Below, piece after piece: positions 40,514 through 49,443 of a DNA stretch of 64,000 nt; the first letter of the stretch is position 1, and each line of letters starts with the position of its first letter. Both the position numbers and the translations under genes were made by a program. The notes beneath the pieces were generated by a model. It did no database searches. It worked only from the letters and a program-made list of their open reading frames with translations, and was not told the DNA's origin. This DNA comes from an uncultured Lachnospiraceae bacterium (GTDB lineage: Bacteria; Bacillota; Clostridia; Lachnospirales; Lachnospiraceae), in assembly GCA_910578335.1 (NCBI GenBank), contig CAJTPU010000005.1:62001-126000 (forward strand), written 5' to 3'.

Positions 40514-41644
40514 ATGAAACTGCCAAACGGCTATGGGAGTGTAACTAAATTATCTGGAAACAGGCGCAAGCCTTACCTGGCCCGTGTCACCCTTGGGTGG
40601 ATTACCGATGAGCAAACCGGGAAGTGCGTACAGAACCGTGTGCCCATAGGTACCTTCAAAACCAAAAAAGAGGCTCTGCAGGCATTGGCAGAATACGGTG
40701 CTAACCCTTACGACATCCAGAACAACAATCTCACCCTGGCTGAGCTTTACCAGAAATGGACAGAGGCATACTTCCCTACCTTGGAAAGCGAATCTTCCTC
40801 CAGAACCATCACTGCCGCATGGAGGTATTGCCATGCCATCCAAAGTATGCGTGTAAAGGACCTGCGGGCCAGGCATATCAAAGGCATTATGGAAGATGGC
40901 TATATCATTCCTTCTCGTGGCAAGAGTGCTGGCCAGAAAGTGCCGGCCTCTCCCGGCACAAAGGCCAGGATTAAATCCATGTTTAACCTCATGTTGGACT
41001 ATGCTCTCGAATATGAGCTGGTAGACAAAAACTATGCCCGGACTTTTGACCTCTCCAATGACATCATCAAAGAGAAAGAGGCCGCAACCAGGGGGCATAT
41101 TATATTCACAGATGCAGAAATGCAGACGCTATGGGATAATGTTGATTCCCTCCGCTTTGTGGACTGGATTCTTATACAGTGTTACATGGGATGGCGCCCA
41201 CAGGAACTTGCCATATTGAAAATTGCTGATGTCAATCTCGATGAACAATACATCACTGGCGGGATGAAAACCTCTGCAGGCAAGAATCGAACTGTTCCAA
41301 TCCACCCACGCATTAAGCACCTTATACAGCGGAACTACGACCAGGCAATCGAACTGGGCAGCAAAAATCTCTTTAATGATCCGCTTGCTGTAAAAGGCGG
41401 TATGTTGATAACTTATGACAAGTATGCCGGGCGCTTTGCCAAAATCATGACTGCTTTGAATTTCCGGGAGGACCACAGGCCGCACGATCCACGCAAGACT
41501 TTTATCACCATGGCAAAGAAAGCTAAGGTTGATGAATACGTGATAAAGAGGCTTATCGGTCACCGCATCACCGACATAACCGAGGGAACCTATACAGAAC
41601 GTGATGTAGAATGGCTCCGAACCGAATTAGAGAAAATGCCGTAA
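40514..41644 (+). CDS. Prophage tyrosine integrase
   Basis: 376 residues from the ATG at 40514 (AAAGGAAGTGATACC). The N-terminal AP2-like arm-binding part (YGSVTKLSGNRRKPYLARVT), a core-binding region and the catalytic domain are seen. Arg I is in YMGWRPQELAILKI, Lys in GGMKTSAGKNRTVPIH, the His-x-x-Arg box in PHDPRKTF, and the Tyr in GHRITDITEGTYTE. It lies at the right end of the prophage beside the attachment region. Confidence 0.92.
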   Translation: MKLPNGYGSVTKLSGNRRKPYLARVTLGWITDEQTGKCVQNRVPIGTFKTKKEALQALAEYGANPYDIQNNNLTLAELYQKWTEAYFPTLESESSSRTITAAWRYCHAIQSMRVKDLRARHIKGIMEDGYIIPSRGKSAGQKVPASPGTKARIKSMFNLMLDYALEYELVDKNYARTFDLSNDIIKEKEAATRGHIIFTDAEMQTLWDNVDSLRFVDWILIQCYMGWRPQELAILKIADVNLDEQYITGGMKTSAGKNRTVPIHPRIKHLIQRNYDQAIELGSKNLFNDPLAVKGGMLITYDKYAGRFAKIMTALNFREDHRPHDPRKTFITMAKKAKVDEYVIKRLIGHRITDITEGTYTERDVEWLRTELEKMP

Positions 41645-41666
41645 CCCTTGTGGCTGCGGCTTTTTT
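41638..41666 (+). terminator. Weak terminator after the prophage integrase
   Basis: GCCG at 41638 pairs with CGGC at 41657-41660, followed by TTTTTT. The stem is short, so efficiency is doubtful. Confidence 0.45.
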
Positions 41667-41690
41667 CATGCCTTCTGTCCGCAAATTTTT

Positions 41691-41721
41691 GTTACCTTTA
41701 CCGTGTTACCTACTTGTTGCC
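41691..41721 (+). repeat. GTTACC-type short repeats near the prophage right end
   Basis: GTTACC (41691), GTTACC (41705) and GTTGCC (41716) are near-direct repeats of the form TGTTACCTAC, 11-14 bases apart, just outside the integrase gene. They could be arm-type integrase sites. The att core itself cannot be identified without the left end. Confidence 0.35.
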
Positions 41722-41798
41722 TACCGGTATCCTACTCACCAAATTTTGCCACATTCCAGGGCTTGCCACACCCAATTTCCATTTTCTCTTTTGAACAT

Positions 41799-41836
41799 GA
41801 AAAAAGTACCGCAACCCCTTGAGATTACGGTACTTT
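41799..41836 (-). terminator. Terminator of the NifU-like / GGGtGRT operon
   Basis: On the minus strand AAAGTACCG pairs with CGGTACTTT (stem 9 bp) and is followed by a run of six T. It lies 36 bases after the GGGtGRT stop. Confidence 0.85.
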
Positions 41837-41871
41837 CAAGCCTTCCGGCATTTTCAATTCACAAGGTATAT

Positions 41872-42882
41872 TTAGAACTTACCAGCCTCGGCAGCTTCCT
41901 CCACGGAAACGGCAACAGCAACGGTTGCGCCAACCATGGGGTTATTGCCCATACCGATAAGTCCCATCATCTCCACGTGAGCGGGTACGGAGGAAGAACC
42001 TGCGAACTGTGCATCGGAGTGCATACGTCCCAGCGTATCGGTAAAGCCATAAGAAGCAGGGCCTGCCGCCATATTGTCGGGATGCAGGGTACGTCCTGTG
42101 CCGCCGCCGGAAGCTACGGAGAAGTACTTCTTTCCTGCTTCGGTTCTTTCTTTCTTGTATGTACCTGCAACCGGATGCTGGAATCTGGTGGGATTGGTGG
42201 AGTTGCCGGTGATGGATACATCCACGTTTTCCTTCCACATAATCGCAACGCCCTCCGGAACGGAGTTAGCGCCATAGCAGTTTACCTTTGCACGAAGTCC
42301 CTCTGAATAAGATTTGCGGAATACTTCCTCTACCTTGTTGGTGTACGGGTCATACTGGGTCTCTACATAGGTAAATCCGTTGATTCTGGAAATAATCTGC
42401 GCCGCATCCTTGCCAAGCCCGTTCAGGATAACGCGTAAAGGCTTCTGGCGTACCTTATTTGCCTTTTCTGCAATACCGATAGCGCCTTCTGCCGCTGCAA
42501 AGGATTCATGTCCTGCAAGGAAACAGAAGCAGTCGGTTTCCTCCTCCAGCAACATTTTTCCTAAATTGCCATGTCCAAGACCAACCTTACGGGTATCTGC
42601 CACGGAGCCGGGGATACAGAACGCCTGTAAGCCTTCGCCGATTGCTGCAGCAGCCTCGGCAGCCTTGCGGCAGCCCTTTTTGATAGCGATTGCCGCGCCT
42701 ACCGTGTAAGCCCAGCATGCATTTTCAAAACAGATAGGCTGGATTTTCTTCACCTGCTCATATACGTCCAGTCCGGCATCCTTTGTGATTTTTTCAGCTT
42801 CCTCAATGGAAGAAATGCCGTAGCTGTTCAGTACATTGTTAATCTGACCAATACGTCTTTCATATGATTCAAATAAAGCCAT
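41872..42882 (-). CDS. GGGtGRT family protein
   Basis: 336 residues. The name-giving motif is seen in VASGGGTGRTLHPDNMAAGP (about residues 256-275). Conserved segments IQPICFENACWAYTVGAAIA and GHESFAAAEGAIGIAEKANK are also present, as is a Gly-rich end. This family is common in Lachnospiraceae and other anaerobes and is regularly coded after a NifU-like scaffold gene. It has no established function, although an iron-sulfur or redox link is suggested by the partner. Confidence 0.9.
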   Translation of the reverse strand: MALFESYERRIGQINNVLNSYGISSIEEAEKITKDAGLDVYEQVKKIQPICFENACWAYTVGAAIAIKKGCRKAAEAAAAIGEGLQAFCIPGSVADTRKVGLGHGNLGKMLLEEETDCFCFLAGHESFAAAEGAIGIAEKANKVRQKPLRVILNGLGKDAAQIISRINGFTYVETQYDPYTNKVEEVFRKSYSEGLRAKVNCYGANSVPEGVAIMWKENVDVSITGNSTNPTRFQHPVAGTYKKERTEAGKKYFSVASGGGTGRTLHPDNMAAGPASYGFTDTLGRMHSDAQFAGSSSVPAHVEMMGLIGMGNNPMVGATVAVAVSVEEAAEAGKF

Positions 42883-42903
42883 TTGTCTTTGCCTCCTCTT
42901 CTC

Positions 42904-43608
42904 TTATTTCACTTCTGCGTCAGTTCTGGGGTCGATAATCTTTACCGCATCCGCCACACGTCCGTACTGTCCGCATGCCTTCTCATACGCGGTATTCGGG
43001 TCGTCGCCCTTCTTGATGAAGTCCGTCATCTTGCCAAGGCTTACAAACTTATAACCGATAATCTGGTTGTCCGCATCCAAAGCAATCCCTGTTACATAGC
43101 CTTCCGCCATCTCAAGGTAACGGGGACCCTTTGCTTTCGTACCGTACATGGTTCCTACCTGACTTCTTAAGCCCTTGCCCAAATCCTCAAGACCTGCACC
43201 TACCGGCAGCCCTTCCTCGGAAAATGCACTCTGGGAACGTCCGTAAACAATCTGCAAAAACAACTCTCTCATTGCCGTATTGATGGCATCACATACGAGG
43301 TCCGTATTTAACGCTTCCATAACGGTAAGACCCGGCAGAATCTCTGCAGCCATAGCTGCGGAATGGGTCATACCGGAGCAGCCGATTGTCTCAACCAGCG
43401 CCTCTTCAATAATTCCGTTCTTTACGTTTAAGGACAGCTTGCAGGCGCCCTGCTGCGGTGCACACCAGCCAACACCATGCGTAAAACCGGAAATGTCTTC
43501 TACTTTTTTAGCCTGAACCCACTTTGCTTCTTCAGGAATCGGTGCACAGCCGTGATGAACACCCTGCGCTACGGGACACATTTCTTCAACTTCCTTTGAA
43601 TAAATCAT
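42904..43608 (-). CDS. NifU-like iron-sulfur cluster scaffold
   Basis: 234 residues. The IscU/NifU N-terminal fold is seen in EALVETIGCSGMTHSAAMAA with the conserved Cys, an earlier VGWCAPQQGACKLSLNVKNG, and TDLVCDAINTAMRELFLQIV. Compared with the ~130-residue IscU it carries an extra C-terminal domain of ~90 residues. The gene is 21 bases upstream of the GGGtGRT gene and shares its terminator. A large palindrome lies before the start. Confidence 0.85.
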   Translation of the reverse strand: MIYSKEVEEMCPVAQGVHHGCAPIPEEAKWVQAKKVEDISGFTHGVGWCAPQQGACKLSLNVKNGIIEEALVETIGCSGMTHSAAMAAEILPGLTVMEALNTDLVCDAINTAMRELFLQIVYGRSQSAFSEEGLPVGAGLEDLGKGLRSQVGTMYGTKAKGPRYLEMAEGYVTGIALDADNQIIGYKFVSLGKMTDFIKKGDDPNTAYEKACGQYGRVADAVKIIDPRTDAEVK

Positions 43609-43625
43609 GTGAAATCTCCTTTCAA

Positions 43626-43646
43626 AAATAAATATGATATTTATTT
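43626..43646. promoter_or_regulatory. Perfect 21-bp palindrome upstream of the NifU-like gene
   Basis: AAATAAATAT at 43626-43635 and its exact complement at 43637-43646 surround one central G. It ends 17 bases before the start codon and overlaps the 5' leader. It is AT-only and resembles operators of metal or redox regulators, but no known consensus (Fur, PerR, Rex) fits well. Confidence 0.6.
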
Positions 43647-43726
43647 ATCATTTTCATCGTGTTCATTTTCTCATATTTATGGTAAAAAATCCAGTGATTT
43701 TTCAAAAATATGGGGAATTTACACGA

Positions 43727-44395
43727 TTACTGCCGCTTTAACACAATCTCGCCGTTCTTTTTAAAAATGGAATCCGAAGGCACAAAGCCCCGCACACAGG
43801 ATGTGGGGTAAATATTACTGTTTCTTCCTACGATAACACCCGGGTTTAATACAGAGTTACAACCCACCTCCACAAAATCGCCCAGCATGGCGCCCATCTT
43901 TTTCAGCCCCGTCGGCATACGTTCCTCTCCCGCCGCCACCGTTACAAGCGTTTTGTCGCTTTTGACATTGGAGGTAATGGAGCCTGCTCCCATATGGGCG
44001 CGGTATCCCAGAATGCTGTCGCCCACATAGTTGTAGTGGGGCACCTGCACCCGATTAAAAAGCACCACGTTTTTCAGCTCCGTGGAGTTGCCTACAACCG
44101 CTCCTTTTCCCACGATGGCACTGCCTCTGATATACGCACAATGTCTGATTTCTGCTTCCTCATCCACAATGAGCGGTCCGTTTAAACACGCTGTGGGCGC
44201 TATCCTTGCAGACTTTGCCACCCATATATTTTCGCCCCTCTTTTCAAAGCGTTCTTCCGGCAGGGAATTGCCCAGTTCTATGATAAAATCATGAATTCTG
44301 CCAAGCACTTCCCAAGGATATGCAACTCCTGCAAACAAATCTGCCGCTATCGTTTCCTCCAGATTGTACAATTGCTTTACACTGACCGCTTCCAT
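43727..44395 (-). CDS. Left-handed beta-helix acyltransferase / nucleotidyltransferase-like protein
   Basis: 222 residues from the ATG at 44395 (GGAGAG upstream); a longer form starts at 44410. The first ~50 residues are helical. After that hexapeptide repeats form a left-handed beta helix (IWVAKSARIAPTACLNGPLI, then IVGKGAVVGNSTELKNVVLF). It resembles the C-terminal half of GlmU-type UDP-GlcNAc pyrophosphorylases but has no pyrophosphorylase domain. An acetyltransferase role in sugar nucleotide metabolism is likely; the substrate is unknown. Confidence 0.75.
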   Translation of the reverse strand: MEAVSVKQLYNLEETIAADLFAGVAYPWEVLGRIHDFIIELGNSLPEERFEKRGENIWVAKSARIAPTACLNGPLIVDEEAEIRHCAYIRGSAIVGKGAVVGNSTELKNVVLFNRVQVPHYNYVGDSILGYRAHMGAGSITSNVKSDKTLVTVAAGEERMPTGLKKMGAMLGDFVEVGCNSVLNPGVIVGRNSNIYPTSCVRGFVPSDSIFKKNGEIVLKRQ

Positions 44396-44416
44396 AACCT
44401 GTCTCTCCATTCTGTC

Positions 44417-46501
44417 TTACTGCTTTTTATAGTTGACTGCCGCCTCGTTGAATTTTACGTATAGCTGTGTCTGGTTAAACTGCTGCTTTACGGCGTTGGT
44501 TCTTCGGGAAACAAAGCCATCCAGTTTTTCCATATATTCTGCCGCCGTGATACTGCCGTCCGCAACCATAGTAAGCCCTTTTTCCCAGCTTGCCGTGAGC
44601 GCCGGATTTAAAAGCGGGCGGATTGAGCCGTCCACCACGTCGTAAATCATTTCTCCCATCAGGGTAGGCGTCAGAATCTGGGTCTTCTTATTCAGCGCAA
44701 GGTATTCTATATTGACTAATTTCTTTAATATTTCCGCACGGGTTGCCGAAGTACCTATGCCGGAACCCTTTATCTGCGCCCGAAGCTCCTCGTCCTCAAT
44801 AAGCTGCCCGGCATTTTCCATGGCTAGTATCATCGTGCCGGAATTGTATCTTTTGGGAGGCGACGTCTCTCCCTCTTTGATGGTAAGCTCTCTTAAAACA
44901 AGCGGCTCTCCCGCCTTCAGCTTCTGAAGCTGTTCCATAAAAGCGGCATCACATTTTGTTTCTTCCTCTTCCTCACTCTCCGCCGCCTCACGACTCTCCT
45001 CTTTCTTTTTGAAGAAGGAAAACTGTGCAACGCGCAGATAGCCTTCCTGCCAAAGCACCTTAAAATTGGCAAAAAACCTTTCCCCCTTCACGTTCGCCAC
45101 AAGGGACACCTTCTGGTAGACGGCTGGCGGGTAAAAAATGCTTAAAAACCGGCGCACAATAATCTCATAAACCTTCTGTGCCGTAGCATTCAGTCCGGTC
45201 AGCGCTCCCATGCCCTGTCCCGTGGGAATTACCGCATAATGGTCCGTTATCTGCTTGTCATTGACATAACGGGTCTTGGCAATGTTCTTGTGACTTCCGT
45301 TTTTGAGGATTTCCTCTGCAAAAGCAGCCGCCTTATCATAGTTTTTCAGCCCCGCGATGTTTTTATGGATTTCTTTTGCAACCGCCGTGGAGAGCACTCT
45401 GGCATCCGTTCGCGGATAGGTCACAAGCTTTTTTTCATAGAGCTCCTGAATTATCTGCAGTGTCTGGTCGGGACTGATTTTAAAATATTTAGAGCAGTCG
45501 TTCTGCAGCTCCGCCAGATTATAAAGAAGCGGCGGATTTTTACTCTCCTTCTTCCGTTCTATGCTGTCCACCACCGGAATATGCGCCTGCGGCATGCTGC
45601 CTGATACGGCTGACTGCTCTGTCTGCGGCATACCGTCCGCCTGACCAGCCTCCCAAACGGCGTCTGCAAGCGCCGCCTTAAGCGCTTCGGCATCTTTTTT
45701 TTCTTTAAAACCGTTTTCTTTGTACAAAAGCGGAGAAGCAAAATATTTTGAGCCTTCCACAGCGCGCCATTCGCCCTCAAAATTTTTGCCCGCATAGGAA
45801 AATCCGCCCAAAAGGCGATAGAAAGGTGTCTTCACAAAAACGCGGATTTCCCGCTCCCTTTTTACCACCATGCCAAGCACGCAGGTCATAACGCGTCCGA
45901 CGGAAATTACCGCTTTCTCCCGCTTTAAATAGCCTTTTACGGTATTGCCGTATTTTAACGTGAGCACCCGCGAAAAATTGATGCCCATCAGATAATCCTC
46001 CTTGGCACGCAAATAAGCAGCATCTGCCAGAGAGTCATAGGCTGATAAATCCTTAGCCTCCCTGATGCCGCGCAAAATTTCCTCCTCCGTCTGGGAATCT
46101 ATCCATACTCTTTTTCTGACTTTTCCTTTTACGCCCGCCATCTGCTCTACCAGACGGTATATGTACTCTCCTTCGCGTCCGGAGTCGGTGCAGACATAAA
46201 TCGTATCCACATCCTTCCGTGAAAGCAGGCCACTGACAATGGCAAACTGCTTTTTCACACTGTCAATGACCTCATATTTAAATTCCTTCGGGATAAACGG
46301 AATTGTATCGTAGGACCACTTTTTGTATGCGGCATCGTACGCTTCCGGATAGCTCATAGTCACCAGATGTCCGACGCACCACGTTACAATTGCCTGCTCC
46401 GACTCCAGATAGCCGTCTTTTCCCGCCATATTCTGTTTCAGCGCCTTGGCAAATTCCCGCGCAACACTTGGTTTTTCTGCTATATATAAACTCTTTCCCA
46501 C
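44417..46501 (-). CDS. topB: DNA topoisomerase III
   Basis: 694 residues. TOPRIM domain at the start (LYIAEKPSVAREFAKALKQ, then VDTIYVCTDSGREGEYIYRL). The active-site Tyr lies in KKLVTYPRTDARVLST. The GIGTSATRAEILKKLVNIEY motif is typical of type IA enzymes. It removes precatenanes and acts with RecQ. No C-terminal zinc fingers are seen, as in many Firmicutes TopB. It lies downstream of the EAL gene. Confidence 0.93.
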   Translation of the reverse strand: MGKSLYIAEKPSVAREFAKALKQNMAGKDGYLESEQAIVTWCVGHLVTMSYPEAYDAAYKKWSYDTIPFIPKEFKYEVIDSVKKQFAIVSGLLSRKDVDTIYVCTDSGREGEYIYRLVEQMAGVKGKVRKRVWIDSQTEEEILRGIREAKDLSAYDSLADAAYLRAKEDYLMGINFSRVLTLKYGNTVKGYLKREKAVISVGRVMTCVLGMVVKREREIRVFVKTPFYRLLGGFSYAGKNFEGEWRAVEGSKYFASPLLYKENGFKEKKDAEALKAALADAVWEAGQADGMPQTEQSAVSGSMPQAHIPVVDSIERKKESKNPPLLYNLAELQNDCSKYFKISPDQTLQIIQELYEKKLVTYPRTDARVLSTAVAKEIHKNIAGLKNYDKAAAFAEEILKNGSHKNIAKTRYVNDKQITDHYAVIPTGQGMGALTGLNATAQKVYEIIVRRFLSIFYPPAVYQKVSLVANVKGERFFANFKVLWQEGYLRVAQFSFFKKKEESREAAESEEEEETKCDAAFMEQLQKLKAGEPLVLRELTIKEGETSPPKRYNSGTMILAMENAGQLIEDEELRAQIKGSGIGTSATRAEILKKLVNIEYLALNKKTQILTPTLMGEMIYDVVDGSIRPLLNPALTASWEKGLTMVADGSITAAEYMEKLDGFVSRRTNAVKQQFNQTQLYVKFNEAAVNYKKQ

Positions 46502-46534
46502 CCATTCTCCTTACTTGCGGCACACGATTTTACA

Positions 46535-48256
46535 TTATAAAAGCCCTATCAGCATCTGTTCTATGTCGTCCGCAGGCACCGGTCTGCCAAGCAGGTATCC
46601 CTGAATGATATCGCAGCCAATCTGCTTCATATAATCAAACTGCTCCTCTGTCTCCACACCCTCCGCTACAGTCTCATAGCCGAGCTTGCTGACCATCGAA
46701 ACAATGGACTCGGTAATGATTTTCGTGGATTCATCCGTTATAACCCTGTCTACAAAGCTCTTATCTATCTTGAGCGTATCAATAGGCAGTCCGTTTAAAT
46801 AGGATAAGGAAGAAAAGCCCGTTCCAAAATCGTCCAAAGATATCTTAACACCGTAGTCCCGCAGTGTCAGCAGCTTGTCCTTCACTTCCTCAAAGTCCTC
46901 GATTAAAATGCTTTCCGTAATCTCTAATTCGATTTCTCCCGGCTCCACATCGTATTTCTGGATAATCTCCAGAAGCTTTCCCACAAAATCCTTCCGTTTA
47001 TACTGAATGGACGAAATATTGATGGACATGATAAGCGGATATCCGTATTTGCGCTTCCACTCCGCGTAATGCCTGATGCTCTCCTCCATCACCCAGCTTC
47101 CAATCGGGATAATCGCGCCGTTTTTCTCTGCAATCGGAATGAAAACAGACGGACTTATCATTTTGTTGTCCTCGTCCTTCCAACGTATCAGCGCCTCCAC
47201 ACCCCTGAGCCTCTTGGTATTGGTATAATACTGCGGCTGGAAATGCAGGCAGAAATTTTTATTGAAAATAGCCTCCTTCAGCTTATTTTCAATCTCCACC
47301 GTTTCCAGAAAATCATGCAGGATTACCGCATCAAAATACTGTATGGATGCTTTTCCGATTGCTTTCGCCTTAAACATAACAATCTCGGCACAGTTAATCA
47401 ACTCAAGCGCCTGCTTCGAGGACTCCGGATATTCCGCAACACCGATGCTGACCGTAAGCCGGATTTCCATCCCGTTGCTCAACAGAAATCCCTGATGAAT
47501 CCTCTCCAGAATACACTTGTGTATATGTTCTACACTTCTGTTCCCACATGGGTCATAGATTGCCATACAATAGATATCGCTCGTCATATGACAGACAATT
47601 ACATTGTCATCGGAAAAAGAGCCCAGAAACTGCCCGTACTGCTGAACCACCTCATCACCTACCAGCAGTCCCATGCCATCGTTAATTTTCCTGAAATCGT
47701 CAATGTCAATAAACATGACGCTGACAATCCTATGCTCTTCCTCCGCCCTGCGGATAAATTCCCCCAGCCGCATAACAAAATAATTGCGGTTATACAACCC
47801 CGTCAGAGAGTCGTAATAAGCCATATAACGAAGCTCATCATTCTGCGCCTTAAATTTTGTAATGTCTCTGATACAGATAATCTTGTCGATGGGAACATTC
47901 TGCTCGTCATAATTCATTCTGACTTCAAATTCCAGCCATGTTTTGCCGTTTTTCATACAGCATTCCACAACGTCCCGCTCCCTGCCGGTTTTTTCAAGAA
48001 ACAAAACTTCTCTCACCGGCAGAATATACTTTTCTTCCAGTTCGTCCAAAATCAAAGGAAGCTCCCTGTTTTCTTTGATTCTGAAAGAAAAATATTCATC
48101 CCATTTGCCAAGCGTAATGACGTCGTTCTTTTCAAATACAATATAGAGAAAGGCATTGTTTGACGTGTCACAAACCAAACGGTACATTTTGTCCCGTCCG
48201 CTCAATTGTTGATTCATCGCCTTCAATAAATCTATCTGATACCTCAGCTCGTCCAT
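46535..48256 (-). CDS. PAS-GGDEF(degenerate)-EAL protein, probable c-di-GMP phosphodiesterase
   Basis: 573 residues from the ATG at 48256 (GGAGGAAACAAT). A PAS-like region (about 15-130) is followed by a GGDEF fold (DSLTGLYNRNYFVMRL and MFIDIDDFRKINDGMGLLVG), in which the active-site GGDEF is replaced by TSDIY, so it is probably inactive as a cyclase. The EAL domain is intact (GVEALIRWKDED, LEITESILIEDFEEV, ISLDDFGTGFSSLSYLNGL, VAEGVETEEQ). The protein should hydrolyse c-di-GMP, with the GGDEF domain perhaps as a GTP sensor. Confidence 0.88.
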   Translation of the reverse strand: MDELRYQIDLLKAMNQQLSGRDKMYRLVCDTSNNAFLYIVFEKNDVITLGKWDEYFSFRIKENRELPLILDELEEKYILPVREVLFLEKTGRERDVVECCMKNGKTWLEFEVRMNYDEQNVPIDKIICIRDITKFKAQNDELRYMAYYDSLTGLYNRNYFVMRLGEFIRRAEEEHRIVSVMFIDIDDFRKINDGMGLLVGDEVVQQYGQFLGSFSDDNVIVCHMTSDIYCMAIYDPCGNRSVEHIHKCILERIHQGFLLSNGMEIRLTVSIGVAEYPESSKQALELINCAEIVMFKAKAIGKASIQYFDAVILHDFLETVEIENKLKEAIFNKNFCLHFQPQYYTNTKRLRGVEALIRWKDEDNKMISPSVFIPIAEKNGAIIPIGSWVMEESIRHYAEWKRKYGYPLIMSINISSIQYKRKDFVGKLLEIIQKYDVEPGEIELEITESILIEDFEEVKDKLLTLRDYGVKISLDDFGTGFSSLSYLNGLPIDTLKIDKSFVDRVITDESTKIITESIVSMVSKLGYETVAEGVETEEQFDYMKQIGCDIIQGYLLGRPVPADDIEQMLIGLL

Positions 48257-48357
48257 ATTGTTTCCTCCATTCAAACCCTTATTTCCCGGCAAAACCATGT
48301 TTCACCCTCTTCTCCCCGCCTTTGTAACCTTTACCCCCTGCTGCTTTTCGCTCCCCG

Positions 48358-49443
48358 CTATTTTTTGCTTATATATCCCTGTGCCTTCAAAAGCTCCGCA
48401 CACAGAACGGCTCCCCCCGCGGCTCCGCGGACCGTATTGTGTGACAGTCCCACAAACTTAAAATCATATACGGAATCCTCGCGGAGACGTCCTACGCTGA
48501 TTCCCATACCATTTTCATAATCTACATCAAGACTTACCTGCGGGCGGTTATCCTCCTCCATATACCGGATAAACTGCTTCGGTGCAGAAGGAAGCGAAAG
48601 CTCCTGCGGCACACCCTTGTAGCTCACAAGCTTTTCGATTAACTGCTCCTTTGTAGGTTTTTTCTTAAACCTGACAAACACTGCCGCCGTATGTCCGTTT
48701 AATACCGGTACCCTTATGCACTGACAGGTAATAACAGGCAACACTGCCGGAACAATCACACCGTCCTTTATCTCTCCCCAGATGCGCAGCGGCTCCTTCT
48801 CGGACTTTTCTTCCTCCCCGCCGATATACGGAATAATATTGCCTTCCATCTCAGGCCAGTCCTTAAAAGTCTTGCCGGCACCGGAGATTGCCTGATAAGT
48901 AGTCGCTACTACCTCCTCCGGCTCAAACTCCTTCCAGGCTGTCAGTACAGGCGCATAACTCTGAATAGAACAATTCGGCTTTACCGCTACAAATCCTCTC
49001 TTTGTTCCAAGGCGCTTCTTTTGGAAATCAATTACCTTCATATGCTCCGGATTAATCTCCGGCACTACCATAGGAACATCAGGCGTCCAGCGATGCGCGC
49101 TGTTGTTGGATACCACCGGCGTTTCCGCCTTTGCATACGCTTCTTCAATCGCCTTGATTTCTTCCTTTGTCATATCCACGGCACTGAATACAAAATCCAC
49201 CTCTGCTGCGACTTTCTCCACTTCATTGACATTCATAACCACAATGTCTTTTACGTTTGCAGGCATAGGGGTCTGCATCTTCCATCTGCCGCCCACTGCT
49301 TCTTCGTAAGTCTTACCTGCCGAGCGGGGGCTTGCCGCGATGGTAGTCACTTCAAACCAAGGATGATTCTCCAACAGGGAAATAAAACGCTGTCCTACCA
49401 TCCCCGTTCCGCCTAATATGCCAACCTTTAATTTTTCACTCAT
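48358..49443 (-). CDS. asd: Aspartate-semialdehyde dehydrogenase
   Basis: 361 residues, the archaeal/fungal-type short form. NADP-binding GILGGTGMVGQRFISLLENH at the N-terminus; the catalytic Cys is in AVKPNCSIQSYAPVLTAW; the substrate region has RVPVLNGHTAAVFVRFKK. It makes aspartate semialdehyde for Lys, Thr and Met and for cell wall diaminopimelate. The start overlaps the argH stop by 8 bases, so the two genes form one operon. Confidence 0.93.
   Translation of the reverse strand: MSEKLKVGILGGTGMVGQRFISLLENHPWFEVTTIAASPRSAGKTYEEAVGGRWKMQTPMPANVKDIVVMNVNEVEKVAAEVDFVFSAVDMTKEEIKAIEEAYAKAETPVVSNNSAHRWTPDVPMVVPEINPEHMKVIDFQKKRLGTKRGFVAVKPNCSIQSYAPVLTAWKEFEPEEVVATTYQAISGAGKTFKDWPEMEGNIIPYIGGEEEKSEKEPLRIWGEIKDGVIVPAVLPVITCQCIRVPVLNGHTAAVFVRFKKKPTKEQLIEKLVSYKGVPQELSLPSAPKQFIRYMEEDNRPQVSLDVDYENGMGISVGRLREDSVYDFKFVGLSHNTVRGAAGGAVLCAELLKAQGYISKK

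Larger units (their letters stand above)
1..41800. mobile_element. Contractile-tailed prophage (left end outside window)
   Basis: A continuous phage gene order runs from tape measure at the left edge to a tyrosine integrase at 40514-41644. Structural genes are on the minus strand, early replication genes follow on the same strand, and lysogeny genes plus integrase face right. A tail sheath protein shows a contractile tail. The XkdF-like protease, SPP1 gp7-like minor head protein, XkdM-like tube and XkdN-like chaperone place it in the PBSX/Mu-like assembly style. The right boundary lies between the integrase stop and the host terminator near 41.8 kb; the exact att site cannot be set because the other end is not visible. 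A 7.8-kb element is nested inside. Confidence 0.93.

Noticed and set aside
41799..41836. Hairpin as the prophage attachment site
   Set aside because: It is a normal terminator for the GGGtGRT operon. Without the other prophage end no direct repeat can be shown, so no att core is claimed.
47069..48163. 364-codon plus-strand open frame
   Set aside because: It is the shadow of the EAL-domain gene on the minus strand, which has all family motifs.
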